Of a DNA stretch of 64,000 bases, positions 1-11,693 are shown in pieces; within the stretch, counting starts at the first letter, position 1, and the number at the start of each line of letters is the position of its first letter. Position numbers and translations under genes: made by a program. Location of the stretch: positions 5,824,046 through 5,888,045 of the forward strand of contig NC_064041.1 of the NCBI RefSeq assembly GCF_932526225.1, in the 5' to 3' direction. The notes under the pieces are model-generated. The model did no database searches. It saw only the letters and a program-made list of their open reading frames with translations, and was not told the origin of the DNA. The stretch comes from Nematostella vectensis (taxonomy: Eukaryota > Cnidaria > Anthozoa > Actiniaria > Edwardsiidae).

Positions 1-168
1 GGGGGTAGGGGGTAGGGGGTGGGAAAGATCCTCTATGCCTCCTTATCCTCACCCCTTCTCCGCCAACTCATTCCATGCTGACCTTGACACCCAGTGTACT
101 TGAGGATGGCAACCAGGAAGAAATAGCAAATTTCCAGATTTTTTGATCCACATGTGGATTAGCATGTA

Positions 169-396
169 ATAGGGGACTCGCGCTAAGAGATCACGTGACT
201 GTTGGGTGGCAAACTAGCGTGCGCTCAGCATTTTAGCGGCAAAATAACAGCAACAAAAAGCAAATTATTCAGCGCTTACGTGAAAACCCTTTCAGAAAGG
301 GTTTAATTTCATTTTGAGATTTTTCTTTGTTTGATCATTTTGTTTTGAATTTGCCACCCAAAAAGGTCACATGATCTCTTAGCGCAAGTCCCCTAT
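169..396. mobile_element. MITE with ~45-bp terminal inverted repeats and TGTA target duplication
   Basis: The left end starts ATAGGGGACTCGCGCTAAGA and the right end is its imperfect reverse complement, with the match running about 45 bases into GGGTGGCAAA. TGTA flanks both sides (165-168 and 397-400). No coding capacity. A non-autonomous DNA transposon; superfamily not assigned. Confidence 0.8.
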
Positions 397-406
397 TGTA
401 GCCTGA

Positions 407-801
407 CAGGGGCGTACGCAGAATTTTACAAAGTTGCAGTCAAAGCATTCAAAAGCTGGATGAGGGCGTGGCCCGCATCCCCGTGAAGATTTCATAGCTC
501 CCGCTTTTGGGTTAGAAATTGGCGGCAATACGTCAGAATTTATTACATGATCCTCTTCCATCCTTGATCTGAGATAGGAAATCAGTCGTCGCATGGCACT
601 GAACGACATAACAGTATGTTTGGAAATCATCTGTGGACTAAATGATTAAGAAAATTAAAGTTTTTTTTCCTCACCGTATATATAATACTACGTACATGAA
701 AAAGAATGAGTAAACATTTGATTTTTATCCCTCGTTATGCAAATTAGCCGAATTTTTTTGCAGTCCAGTGACTGCAGGCCTATAGGCTGCGTACGCCCCT
801 G
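407..801. mobile_element. hAT-like MITE, perfect 15-bp termini, 5-bp target duplication
   Basis: CAGGGGCGTACGCAG (407-421) is exactly inverted at 787-801. CCTGA flanks both ends (402-406 and 802-806). CAGGGG termini resemble hAT elements, but the duplication is 5 bp, not the usual 8. It sits ten bases after the neighbouring MITE. Confidence 0.85.
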
Positions 802-857
802 CCTGATGCTTGATCCTAACTTAATTCAGCACTGTTTGCTGTCCTTCATCTCATCAG

Positions 858-3800
858 GTTGTGAGAAGTGTTGGCCCCTTGGAGTACATCTTGAACACAC
901 CAAGTCACCACAGAGTTCATCACGGACGCAACCCATACTGCATTGATAAAAACTATGGTAGTTATGGCCTATGGCCAAGCTCCTGGCTTATGTTTTAGAG
1001 CAATATTTTTTTTTCAACGTTTGTGTATGTTTTGGTATTCTTTATCTGCATGATTTGATACTTTAAAGAATGGATTGAAACTCATTAGTTTAAAGAGGTT
1101 TGTTCGAAATTAATCTAGTGTGCAAGGGTTTATAGCCCCTCCCTCAGATACTTTAATATTGGATAATCCTGAATACCTGTCATCTTCGCGCCTGTAAGGC
1201 ACATAAGGCCTCAATAATCTCGATTGCTTGCAGTTATCTATTTTTATTATTTTTTTTTTTACAAATAATTCTGATTCCTGACATTTTTTTTTATGTAGGT
1301 GGCACATTAATAATATGGGATCGGCTGTTTGGTAGGTACCAGGTTACGATAGTAAAAAAATAAGCGATTCAGGGCTTTTACAAGTCTATTATTGCATAAC
1401 ACACGGATGTATAAACTTCATCCACTCAAAATGTTGGGGGGAGGGGTGGGCAGCAAGGGTCACTGCCCGTCCTCCACCCCTCTAGTGTTATTAACTGCCA
1501 TGTCATGGTCGTCTCTTAATGCTTTTCCTTCCTAACCAGGGACATTTCAAGCAGAAAGGGAAAAGGAGAAGATTGCTTATGGACTTGTACATCCGCTCGC
1601 CAGCTGGAACCCTATCTGGACTCAAGTGAGTCCTGGCCTATTCTGCAGGCAATCCTCGTCTACTCTCGAACTGGGCCGTCCCATTCCCGCTCAACATGTC
1701 ACGTTTACAAGCCACAGGGCTCCCGGGTCTAAATTCTCTCTCTATTTTTTTTTTTTTTTATTTCCCAACACCTAGAGAGCCTTCAGAGCCTGCTTAGGAC
1801 ATCTAAAAAAAAGCGCCGTAGTTAAGAATCGTTATGGCGTACCTTAATTATTGCAAACCATATATTAACACCATTTGTAGCCCCTTGCAAATCAGCCCCA
1901 CCTTTGCTAGCCAGGGAGCGAGCGATGCCTGCCTAAAAACGCCTGCGAGGGAGGCTACAACTTTGCGGGCCAAAAAAAAAAAAAAAAAAAAAAACCATTG
2001 CTGACATAGCAATATGGTGGCGCTTAAGCGCAGAATATTCACCGGCAATTATAGGTAAAGAGAAAAGAATGCCGTTTTTGGCCTCTTTCGATGTGTTAGG
2101 CGTGCTCCTCTAAAAATATTTTCTGCTTCAGAGCCGTAGCAGCCCACGAAAGATATGAGGGTTTGGGGGGAGGAAGTGCACATCCCTATTTTTGAAAATG
2201 GGGGGGGGGGGGGGGGGGGGCACATGCCCCCAGTGCCCCAGTGCAGTATCTGTATTGCAAACCGTGATAAAAACGAGTCATGCATTTTTGTACGTAGGTT
2301 TCCCATTATGCTCATATATGGAACACATTTTGGGCAACTCCTGGTTTAAACAACAAGGTATGGCCTTTTTCTTTGTTTTTAAACTCTTTTCTTTACGTGT
2401 TAACTTTGCTTTATAATAATCAAACCTGTTACCTGTTACCTATCTTCTTTGTGCCTAATGGCGCATGAGGCCTCCACATAATGCTTCCAGTGTGTTCTGT
2501 TTGCAGCACCAGCAGACCTTGCCCCATCCCATGTCCACCCCGCACTGTTCTTTTCTCTCTATACTGTTCTTCGCCAGAACCTAATTAGAATGTCCGCATT
2601 ACAACTTATAGTGAACTTAAAGAAGGCCAATCACGCTGCCATTTTATGCTCCCGCCCAATGGCGAGTCACACAAGCACCCACTTCCATGGGCTAATTCAA
2701 GCGAGTAACCAAGATATTATTAATCAACAGATATCGTCAATAACATGTCAGACTTCATTCGTAGATTGTTATTTTGACGTTTCCTTGGGAATAAACCGCT
2801 GTATTTTAAATGATAAACAATAACAAAGGAGTGGGTGATCGACATTCTTTAAAAAGATGTCTTATTTTCTCCTTCTAGCTTCTCGCAAGCATATGATTTT
2901 AACAATGAACCGCTAACGAGATAATAGCAATTGATATGTCAAATGTTTTGCCTTTATAGCTATCAGTGTTATTCAAAGGTCCCGGATGGACACCTGGTCC
3001 TGGTCATCCTCGTCTCGGTAACCCTGACGACCTCCCAGAGGTGAGTCACGTGATGGCTGTAATTATCGGGAGGGGCCAATTCGCTTGCTGCCTCGTACCA
3101 AGGCGCGCAAGGCGTAATGGGGGAAATCTTCTCTCGATGAGTCATTCCCCTAGCACTCTGCGAAAATTGTGATTATTCTTATAATACATAGCATGTGTAA
3201 TTCAGGGCTAGACATGTCTTAGGCAGGTCGCATACAAACCTCGGGCTTACCGCACATGATATCACACACACACATGATCAAATGAGTCACGTGAAATTTC
3301 CTAGATTCTTAACATTGGAAGTGTCATCTGACTGGACAACATTTTAAGATTAGCTGTTTGTATAGGCGATCTAAGCAAAGCTCTACGCTATGTATTATAA
3401 GAGTGATCACAATTCTAGGAAAGAGCTAACCCAAGTGACAGATTCAATAAGACGCGACGCTACACATGAGCTAATACATCACAAGTGGCCAGATCTAAAT
3501 AACAGACGGTAGATTGGATGTTTAACGAAGCTGTGTTTGTAGGGCTTGAGGGAGGGGTCTTAAAATACGCACACAAAAAAAATCCAAAGCAATGGAATTT
3601 AGCACAGTTATGCTTCAAGGTATAAAGAACGACTTTTGAAATAGATAGATGAAAGCTTTAAAGGGTCCAACTCACCCTGCCCACAATGCATTTCTTTGTT
3701 TTTGTTTCATCATGGATTTGTTTCATCAAGTCCAAAAAATGCACGTGGATAGAAATTTTTACACACTTGAAAGAAATATTAAATTATTTCTCATTTTCTC

Positions 3801-4235
3801 AAAAGTTTTGAATTTCGATGCCATTAAAAATGGCCGCCATCGCAACGCATTATGGGAAGGGTGAGTTGGACCCTTTAAGCCAAAAAACACGATCTACATA
3901 GAAAATAATGCCAACGCTCTTCTATTAACATCTTTACATGTAATGGTCCGACCTTGCACAGCCTTAAGTTTACTCTTTCCCTTTGTTCCAAAACACAGAT
4001 TGAGTACCCTATTGTGAAGTATGACAGCTCTCCTGGTCTCATAAAGACACTGTACTTTGTCCTGCATGGGCTTGTATTCATGATCGCCTATCAGAATATC
4101 GTCGTTAACTCGACAGTAAGTTTGTATGCAGTAGATATCAATGTAAGGAACATAGTGACAGTGACGGATCAAAGGGGGGTGGTGTTCGGGCAGAAGGAGG
4201 GCTTTAGGCAGTGCAACACTCCTTCAGACGTTTGT

Positions 4236-4269
<34 letters not shown>

Positions 4270-6509
4270 GTTGCGTCGTACTAAATGCTAATGTTCTGTA
4301 TTGCTAGGTTTTAGGTCCGGTTCGAGTCTGGGCGGTGGTTCTGTTTATGCTTTTGACACTCACCTCACTTGGGGCAACTTTCGATAACACGTAAGTGGTA
4401 TAGGGCAAACCATCAATGCGTCCGGTTGATTTTGTTCTTATTATATCCTTTTATTTAATGCAAAAGAATGGGACACGAGGTCACTTATAAGCTAAGCTAC
4501 ATAGATCAGAGGCTGAAAGTCCGCTTAAACAAGGACCCGCAAGAAACCCAAACTCAACTTTTGAAGCGCTTTTCTTCTCGTTTGCTCGGTTTAGATTTCT
4601 CTTTTGATTACCGAAAACGAATAACCCACCAAAAGAGCAGAAATGTGCAGTAAAAATTAGTTCAAATTATTACCGATAACACAACTAAAAAGTCTTACTA
4701 CCGACGCAATGTTACGCCGTGTGGTCATCATGCAGTTTGAATTTTATTCAGCCGCAAGAGGGCGGAGCTAAGCCCTTTTATAGCTCGAGTCCTTGTTTAA
4801 CCATCCCCTGTTCTCTGCCTTTCTTGCTCTTCCCCCTTCTCTTGTTCCGGTTTCCAGGGTAAGACGACATGATCAGCAGCATGATTACGAATACAGTAGA
4901 CATACAGTTGTAATCACATAGCCTTCAGGCGTCTCTAGTGTTTTGGGTCTTTTATTGGGAAAAGGGGCTTTTACCGATTTCGGACTTCAATTTTAAACCA
5001 TTTTTTTGTATGATCAAATTTTATGCACATTTTAGTTACTAAAGCATCTATGACCTTGATTGTGCCTGTAGATGGTACGCGCGACATCTGGAACTAGGCC
5101 GGTGTATCCTCTTCCTGACTATTAGTCATGTGCTTATGGTGTACAAGGTAGAGCGTGGAGGTAAGAGTGTTGGTCGTACCACATAACGCATCCAGAAGAG
5201 AAAGCCTGCGGAACGGATCTCTGTTGTTTTTGGTTAAAAGCGGGTATTCGTACCATGGCACCTGGGGAGAAGGGGGACATAAAAGGGGGATAATGGTTGT
5301 AATATGGGTAGAGGTAGGTGGCAGGGGTGAGGGCGGGAGGGTCATTGAGCGTGGAGGTAAGAGTGTTGGTCGTACCACATAACGCATCCAGAAGAGAAAG
5401 CCTGCGGAACGGATCTCTGTTGTTTTGTGCCTTTTTTATAGAATCTAAACGGAAGTGCTTCTCTAGAGCAAAGCAAGTAGATTTCCTTTCCTGTACTCAA
5501 CACAAGCGATACGGTCGCCACGCTAAAACCAAATATCACACTCATTATCTTATTTCTACTACCACAAAAATAAAGTCAAAAGCCTTTTCTTTAGGTAGCA
5601 CTAGCTTACTCAAACCAACCGTTTGTCACATTCTTCACATTAATCAAGAACCCGCGGTATGAATGCGCAGACCTGGTCCAAGTCGTCATTCCCGCTGCTA
5701 GACCACGTCAAGTGCAAAACTCCATAAATATCGAAAAAGCAGAGCCGTAGATTAACTTTGATCTTTCAAGTTGAAAATAATGCTCTGTATACACAAGGCA
5801 ATAACGGCGTACTTCTTGGGAATGGTTTTCTACGGCAACAACGACAAAAAATGTGATGTTGAAGACATCGTTTCGAAATTGTTCATATCTCTTTTGCTTC
5901 TTTTTGTGGAGCTCTGCACTCGACAAAGTGTACGACTGCTAGGACCGTTCAAACAGCGCCGACATCAGCCAGCATCGCTGGCGCTTTTTGAGGAACACCC
6001 CGCGTGTTCAAACACCAGCATTGCTGGACCATCTCACCGCCACTGTCTCTCCATACATTCTGTCGCTGTTTGCACGGGGCGATCACGAAACAAACGCAAC
6101 TGGAAACTCTATCCCTGCAAAAGGACTATTCTTGCTGTACTCATTAAACTTAAGAAGTTTTAACAGTACAGAAGTTTAAAAACTTCTCATTAGCAGATTG
6201 CTCATTCGCTTCTCCTCTCGTAGTTCGACGCTCCTATTGTTTTCCTCCCATTTAGCCTCGGCGTGCTCTTGAGCGCGCCCCATCCCAATCTTAGTGTTCC
6301 CCGCTATCCTTGGGTTCGCCAGGTCTCCGTCCAAAAACAATGAGGCTGGTGAGAATATATTACTAAAGTCTTTTTAATCGCCCTTGCTTGTTGTTGTAGC
6401 TTTTCCAGCTCCAACTGTGGATGTTGTACACAAGATTTATATCGCCTCGGCGGTGGTCTGTGCCATGGATCTTATCACTCCAAACCCCAAGGAGATCAAA
6501 ACAGACTAA
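858..6509 (+). CDS. AGMO: Alkylglycerol monooxygenase (AGMO/TMEM195), 3' part, nine coding exons
   Basis: AGMO is a membrane-bound, tetrahydrobiopterin-dependent di-iron enzyme of the fatty-acid hydroxylase superfamily that cleaves ether lipids in the ER. Exons read as 858-957, 1299-1331, 1540-1625, 2298-2357, 2960-3040, 3999-4115, 4308-4390, 5072-5160 and 6400-6509. All have AG acceptors and GT donors and the phases join into 252 residues plus TAA (6507-6509). The first exon carries the histidine box [18 protein letters not shown]. Later exons read [27 protein letters not shown] and [19 protein letters not shown], which are strongly conserved in animal AGMO. Exons 3999-5160 give hydrophobic membrane segments. 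Vertebrate AGMO is about 445 residues, so the N-terminal half and the first histidine boxes lie left of the window; I found no earlier exon in 1-857. Recognition is from memory of the family. The last junction uses the donor at 5161, the only one in phase with exon 6400. Confidence 0.9.
2618..2853. repeat. Dispersed repeat, copy 1 (second copy near 44757-44990)
   Basis: The stretch starting GGCCAATCACGCTGCCATTT and ending near ATCGACATTCTTTAA recurs in the same orientation at 44757-44990, with many substitutions and small indels. Shared blocks include CAGACTTCATTCGTAGATTG and AATAACAAAGGAGTGG. It is non-coding and lies in an AGMO intron. Repeat class unknown. Confidence 0.7.
3196..3372 (+). 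repeat. Dispersed repeat, inverted relative to 7297-7470
   Basis: This interval is matched in reverse complement at about 7297-7470. Shared blocks include CAGCTAATCTTAAAATGTTG (written as at the second site) and GAGTCACGTGAA. The two copies flank the 3' half of AGMO in opposite orientation. Confidence 0.7.
3658..3878. mobile_element. MITE with ~32-bp terminal inverted repeats
   Basis: The left end TTAAAGGGTCCAACTCACCC and the right end GGGTGAGTTGGACCCTTTAA are inverse. The match continues into a CCCACAATGCAT-like block with few mismatches. About 220 bases, no coding capacity, inside an AGMO intron. A TA or TTAA target is likely. Confidence 0.8.
4229..4275 (+). repeat. (GTT)n microsatellite
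   Basis: A run of TTG/GTT triplets with one CGT interruption, ending about 30 bases upstream of the AGMO exon at 4308. It lies in the intron. Confidence 0.9.
5151..5430 (+). repeat. Direct duplication containing an AGMO splice donor
   Basis: About 80 bases from 5151 (GAGCGTGGAGGTAAGAGTGT onward) recur nearly unchanged from 5347, a period of 196. The unit includes the last ten exon bases and the GTAAGA donor used at 5161, so a second identical donor exists at 5357. Confidence 0.85.
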
Positions 6510-6530
6510 CTGGGCTTACTGTATTAAATG

Positions 6531-6986
6531 TGTAGTTCCAGAAAATATCCATACCCCTCCCTATTGAGTTGGTTGGAGGTATGATCCCTACCCCTTTGGA
6601 ATTTCCAACCCCCTGGAAAAAAATAAATACAGTAACTGTTAAGGAAAAAGGGCATTTTACACCCCCTCCCCTCTGAAAATTCCTGGGCGTTTGAATCCCC
6701 CACCCCCCGGAATTTCCAATCCCCTCAATGGGGCCATATGAAGAAACCGTTGTTGTTTTAGGGGTCTGGTACCGAGGAATATTGGTTTCTTTTCAGATAC
6801 TTTCTCCATTGACCAAAGATGGTCACTGTTTGTATCTTCTGATTACAAGTCAAAAAGTTTTCGAAGCACCTGCGGTACGGTAACCTTAAAAATGTCAAGA
6901 ATCATTCATTTTTTCCAAATAAGGAATTTATGTGACCGCGTTTGGCAAAAACGAGTGGGGTATGGGTATTTTGTGGAACTACCACA
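6531..6986. mobile_element. MITE family A, copy 1 (second copy 20849-21007)
   Basis: The left end is TGTAGTTCCAGAAAATATCC. The right end inverts to TGGTAGTTCCACAAAATACC. Inner sequence shows CCCCTC-rich blocks around GGAATTTCCAA. A shorter relative with the same termini lies at 20849-21007. It starts 21 bases after the AGMO stop, so it probably lies in the 3' UTR or just beyond. Confidence 0.75.
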
Positions 6987-7296
6987 ATGCAAAACTAATA
7001 ACGCCTTATTTCACTTGGGTTTCACGCTATTCAGTTTTTTTATACAGAGAGATATTTGAATGGTGAATATAAAATTATATAAAAATTGTATAGTAAGTTG
7101 TATAGTAAATTTAAAAAATATTTTTATTAGTGCGCGAACATTATCAGGAAAACACGTATAAAAGGGTGATAAGGATCAACATAATGTTGAATGATGCTGC
7201 ATTTTGGGCCAACATTGCTGCGTGGTTTTCCAACAATGTTAACAATGGTTTAAAAAAGTTTAGATCAATGACACATTGAAATTCACTGCCTATACA

Positions 7297-7470
7297 AACA
7301 GCTAATCTTAAAATGTTGTCAATCAGACGACACTTTCAATGTTAATAATCTAAAAAAAAATTCACGTGACTCATTTGACCATGTGTGTAATATCATGTGC
7401 GGGAAGGCCGATTTAGACAGCACGATTTAGTCGTATGCGACCTGCCTACGACATGTCGTAGCCCAGACTT
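7297..7470 (-). repeat. Dispersed repeat, inverted copy of 3196-3372
   Basis: Reverse complement of the element in the AGMO intron, with scattered substitutions. It runs into the MITE at 7414-7576, so the older element may include part of that sequence. Confidence 0.65.
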
Positions 7471-7576
7471 ACACGCTACGACTTTTGTAGTCGAACATAG
7501 TAGAGGAGTCTTAGGCTGATTTAAACTCTACGACTCGAGCTGTAGAGGTGTCCTTATAACAAAATCGTGCTGTTTT
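7414..7576. mobile_element. Small MITE with AGCACGATTT termini
   Basis: GACAGCACGATTTAG near 7414 is inverted in AAAATCGTGCTGTTTT near 7561-7576. The inside has several short palindromes built from CGACATGTCG and CTACGACT-like words. No coding capacity. Confidence 0.6.
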
Positions 7577-8028
7577 GGTAAGTGGAGTCCATTTCTAATA
7601 TTGTCAATGTTATTTTATATGGATAACCTTTTCAAGATCCGTTGTATATACCAATCACAACGATAATTTTAATCATCTGTAAACCAATATATGTTTTTTC
7701 AAGGTTGCTCATATTCTATAATAAAGTTTGACAATCTCTGTCGCGTTCACGATCTCGTGTTGTCTTTGTTGTGATTAATTGATGAAGACAGCTGCTTATG
7801 TGTAATTTTTTCGACGGAAATGACGTTTAGATGTTCCTATATATACCTCCCCCCCCTTCTTAATGAAGACAAATAATTCGGCTGGGGGCGGTAGAAAAAA
7901 AAAATGAGGGCTGTTAACGACAAATCATGTGCTCATTGAGGTAATTTTAATCAATAAATTAGTACAGCTCTAGTAATAATAAATAGCACAGCTCCAGTAA
8001 TAATAAATAGAACATCTCTTTAAAGCCG

Positions 8029-8265
8029 CATTGTCACCAGTTTACTTCCGGAGGTCCGACGAAAACCTCAAACGTTAAAAGACAAAAGAATCTATTAGAA
8101 TACAAGATATTTTACAGGCCATCCGCTCTAAATTAACAATCATACCCTCAAAGAAAGTTCCAATAGACACACTGCTCTCAATATTTTGAAATATTTTTTG
8201 AGTTTTCCGTTAAAAATCATCGGAGATTGTTACGTAGTCGACCGGAAGTAAACTGGTGAGAATGC
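8029..8265. mobile_element. MITE with ~25-bp inverted termini (CACCAGTTTACTTCCGG)
   Basis: GCATTGTCACCAGTTTACTT at the left is matched by the inverse of AAGTAAACTGGTGAGAATGC at the right, with one mismatch, and both continue through TTCCGG. Length about 237 bases. It ends about 150 bases from the SET gene stop codon. Confidence 0.8.
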
Positions 8266-8415
8266 GATTACTTAATGCAAAGCACGTGGTGATTGCTCCA
8301 GTGACGCTGTGGTTGTGCGCAGATCGTGGCACGTAATTGGACATTGCAGTCATGTGGGCGCGGCACAATCAGTCACGTGATGCTGTTGAGATCCTGTAGC
8401 GTAATGGCGTACCAA

Positions 8416-10177
8416 TCAGAGCTCATCGCCGCTCAGGCATTTACGTTTAGTCTCCACTGCGCTTGCGCTAGTGACATCCAGCGCATGCGTAACAAGCTTT
8501 TTGAAACGCAGTCTGTAAGCCGTTGCTATGCTAGCCCGACGTGACTGCTTGCCTTTCTTAAGAAAGGCTTCGTCGTCTGTAATACTCGTCGGCATTCCCC
8601 TGAGCTCCTCGCTCAGATGAACCGAAAGTGTGTTGAGTGCAACCACCTCCGATTTACATGAGAAGTATTTGTGGGACTTGTGGTATAGCATGGGACTTTT
8701 AATAGCAATCTTGGCGGCTGCGAGTGAGGTCTCGTCTTTCCTTATTATATCCAGTAACTCTCTAGCCTCTTGACCCGTCAGACTTTCGAGACGGAAGTAA
8801 GGCAGTGCGACTGACTTGAACGTGAATCGATCCGAGTACCTTATCTTGTGTTTGATGCTTAGTCTCTCTGCAAGCTCTCGCGTCGCGATCATACCATGAC
8901 GCGGAAGATTGGTGACAAATTTGCTGCCCTTTGTGGAGAACACGCCGTGATCCATGAGGACTTGGGTGGAGTCGCCTGCCGGGCTCAGGTTGTTGTAAAT
9001 AGCGTCACCGTGCTCAATTTCTTTATTTGCATAACGGTACCTCAAGGCTCCGGTCTTGGACCACCAGGTGCTCGGTACTGTTGGGTCGTAAGGAAAAAGG
9101 TCTCGTCCCTTTGATAATAAAGAAATGAATAAATAAATTATTAAAGAAAGAGAGGGGGGAAGGGAGAGACGAAGAAAATCTTGCTATATGTCGCTATAGG
9201 AAGAGACTGGTTTTTATGCTTGACGGCTTATTGCGAAGATACTTTTTGTGAACCTTTCTTTCAAAGCTGCCTGGGGTAATATGTTATGCTACACAAGTGC
9301 ACAGTAAAATAAGTCTTAGCACACCATTTGTCATAAAAAGCTAAGATTCAGGCCTTAGCTATCGTGTGGATAATGGGCGCCAACATGCTAACTGAAATAT
9401 ATGCACTTGTTACTCAGACGTTTTGTAAAATAAATGCAGCCTTTTTAGTTGAGTACGAGACTATCAGAAGTGGTCACCATTTGTGTATTTAATCAATTTT
9501 CCCATTTAAAAAGGTGTAAAATAAAGAAAAAAATAAATATTTATTCCATGTTCTCAGCACATGAAGGACGAATCATTTGTTTTAAATGTTCACTAACAAA
9601 AAATGAAAATAACCCTTGGGTGATTATAAAATTAGAAGAGACCTAAAATATCACTGAACTATGATCTACTTACAGGAATTAGTGCCCTGGTCTGCGAGCC
9701 TTTGGCATCTGTGATATTAAAACTCCGTGACTGAATCACACACATGGCGTTTTGCTACAACATAAACACTATATAAGTAGGGCATATGACTCCTAGATTT
9801 AGCCTCTAAGTGAGAAACATACACAGGCCCGTAGCCAGGGGGTGTAAGAAAAACCACCCCACTTGACTGGAAGGTCCGCTCTAATAAAGGAAAATTGAGT
9901 AAGGAGGGTGGATATCCACCTCCCTTTTTGAGTAAAAAAATAGAAAAGTGACTTTGTTTGAAGAAAATAAATGTCTGAGGGACTTTGCTGACACAACAAA
10001 TCCAATTCTGCATGAAGTATTATAAGATCTATGTAGTGACCTACCAAGAACCACTTGGTCAATTATATGCTGTCTTTTCGGCCATTATCCACCCCCATTT
10101 TGAAATCCTGGATCCGCCCCTGAACTGCTAGCTAGGAGAGCTTCCTTAGTGAAAATGGTCCACTAAATGCAGTAAAC

Positions 10178-10210
<33 letters not shown>

Positions 10211-11693
10211 CTGCTCAAAATCCTGGCTACGGATTGATTGTGGGAAACAGAGCCATATCTTCACCCAATGTGATATAAAGGCTCTCCTGGATTCAACTAG
10301 AAAAGTGTTTAGTGATAGCTGGAGTAAGGAGGGGGGGGGGGGGGGGGTTAGGGGATGAGTGATGCTTCTACCAGTTGATCCGTTGTTAGCCCATCAGGAA
10401 ACATGCCACCCTGCTCCAGCTTTGGAATAATGTTGGAAACCAGCATCTTGACCTCGAGTCCCCATTTCTGTGCCCTATTCTTTAATGCTGCACTTTGAAG
10501 CTCTTCTAACTCTTTGTCAGTCCACTGCCATAGCAAATCACACCTAACAAACAGAAGCAGGAATTGCTTTATTAGCAGTGTGTGAGCAAACAGCTTGTAT
10601 AAATGTCAAAACAAACAAGTGGTTGTGACTATGATTATTCCAGAAATAATTGAGTACCACTCAGCCCACCCCCCCCCCAAAAAAAAAAAAAAAAAAAACT
10701 GCCTCTAAGGCAAGAGCATCATAATTAATGTGGTTTGTAAAGAGGGTTATCAATATACAGCTTATTTAAAAAAATATCAGAGTGCAAACAGGGGATGGCA
10801 AATTGTAGTTCTGTGGCTGAAAGGCACTTATACATGTAGCTACTATTTGTAAGTGAAGGGTTGGGGCACCATCAACAGACAGATCCAGACATCCAAAATA
10901 AGAGTTGTTAGCAAATAAGAAAATTGACATGAAAGGGTGAGATCAAAGGAATGTACAAGAAACACATAAAAACGGAGGGAAGAGGTTTGGTTAGCCACCA
11001 AAGACAGCCCTCTTAATCTGCCCTCCACAACCATATCCTCACCTAGAATTACGCATCAGCAAATTAAAGTACGGCGTCCACTCCTGGTCCTTGGTCTGTA
11101 TTCCATATAACACATACAATGTCAGCATTGCAACTCGCATGACTGCCTGGCGCGTCATGTCAGACTCCTTGGATATTCTCTCCTCAATTAATGACACCAT
11201 ATCAAGACTAGGGCCCAATGATGACCTGTCAATGCAAATTAACTTCACAATATGCAAGGTATCTCGCCAACAATTTTTTGGGGATTTTATCCAAGTTGAA
11301 TGTGATAATTATTGACTGTTATTAAGTCATGAAAAACCTTGCTAAACAACAAAGACCCAACAAGCCAAACTTTCACCAATCTTAACAAATAATATGGAAA
11401 TTACAATGATAAAATCACATTAATCGTCACCTCTCGACAATCGCTGGTGTGACAATTATCGATTCGGGCACCATAAAAATAGACTCGCGATCGTGGATTC
11501 TACGGTCAGCCATAACCATCGTCTTCGCTCCTTCGGGCCTATTATCAAGGATAAAATGACAACGGCACTTGCTACCATGTGCTTCAAGCCAGTCGGTAAA
11601 CTCCTTCAAGATCTGATCTCCCTTCACGTTCTCAGATAGAACCAAACAAAACACAAAGAAAAAGAACAATCGAATGTATCTTCCGTGAAACAT
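8416..11693 (-). CDS. SET-domain protein (LSMT/SETD-type) with signal peptide and degenerate active site, five exons
   Basis: Exons on the minus strand: 11693-11431, 11225-11043, 10543-10372, 9754-9674 and 9108-8416, all in phase, 463 residues, stop TGA at 8416-8418. The layout follows SETD3/SETD4/Rubisco-LSMT methyltransferases: N-terminal SET segment (LKEFTDWLEAHG, then FMVPESIIVT), an iSET helical region (E2-E3), SRSFNITDAKG...ALIP (residues ~215-233), the SET-C part in the last exon, and a Rubisco-LSMT-like substrate domain (~290-463). Family members methylate lysine or histidine with AdoMet. Here the motif normally read as D-x-x-N-H-D is DLFPYDP (236-242), and the ISYG catalytic segment reads AIYNNLSP. 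Residues 1-25 (MFHGRYIRLFFFFVFCLVLS...) look like a signal peptide, unusual for this mostly cytosolic or nuclear family. Activity is therefore doubtful; a secretory-pathway pseudo-methyltransferase is my inference. The gene is divergent from the TTC28-like gene. Confidence 0.8.
9826..10237. mobile_element. Probable nested DNA-transposon remnants in a SET intron
   Basis: CAGGCCCGTAGCCAGG at the left is roughly inverted as CCTGGCTACGG near 10226. Inside, GGATCCGCCCCTG (about 10109-10121) looks like the right end of the CAGGGGCGG family. A C run of about 28 bases follows at 10181. Boundaries are unclear. Confidence 0.4.

Larger units (their letters stand above)
1..857. other. Intron sequence of AGMO holding two adjacent short transposons
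   Basis: No coding exon is visible here. The stretch is presumably intron upstream of the exon at 858. It starts with a G-rich run and is largely occupied by two inverted-repeat elements at 169-396 and 407-801, described separately. Confidence 0.5.
6510..8415. other. AGMO/SET 3'-3' intergenic region, rich in short transposons
   Basis: AGMO ends at 6509 and the SET gene stop is at 8416, so two 3' ends face each other. The space holds MITEs at 6531-6986, 7414-7576 and 8029-8265 plus the repeat copy at 7297-7470. I see no exon. AATAAA-like signals occur (for example around 7950) but I cannot assign polyadenylation sites. Confidence 0.6.

Noticed and set aside
5771-6179. Open frames of 63-130 codons before the last AGMO exon
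   Set aside because: No domain recognised, lies within an AGMO intron, and phase analysis joins 5160 directly to 6400.
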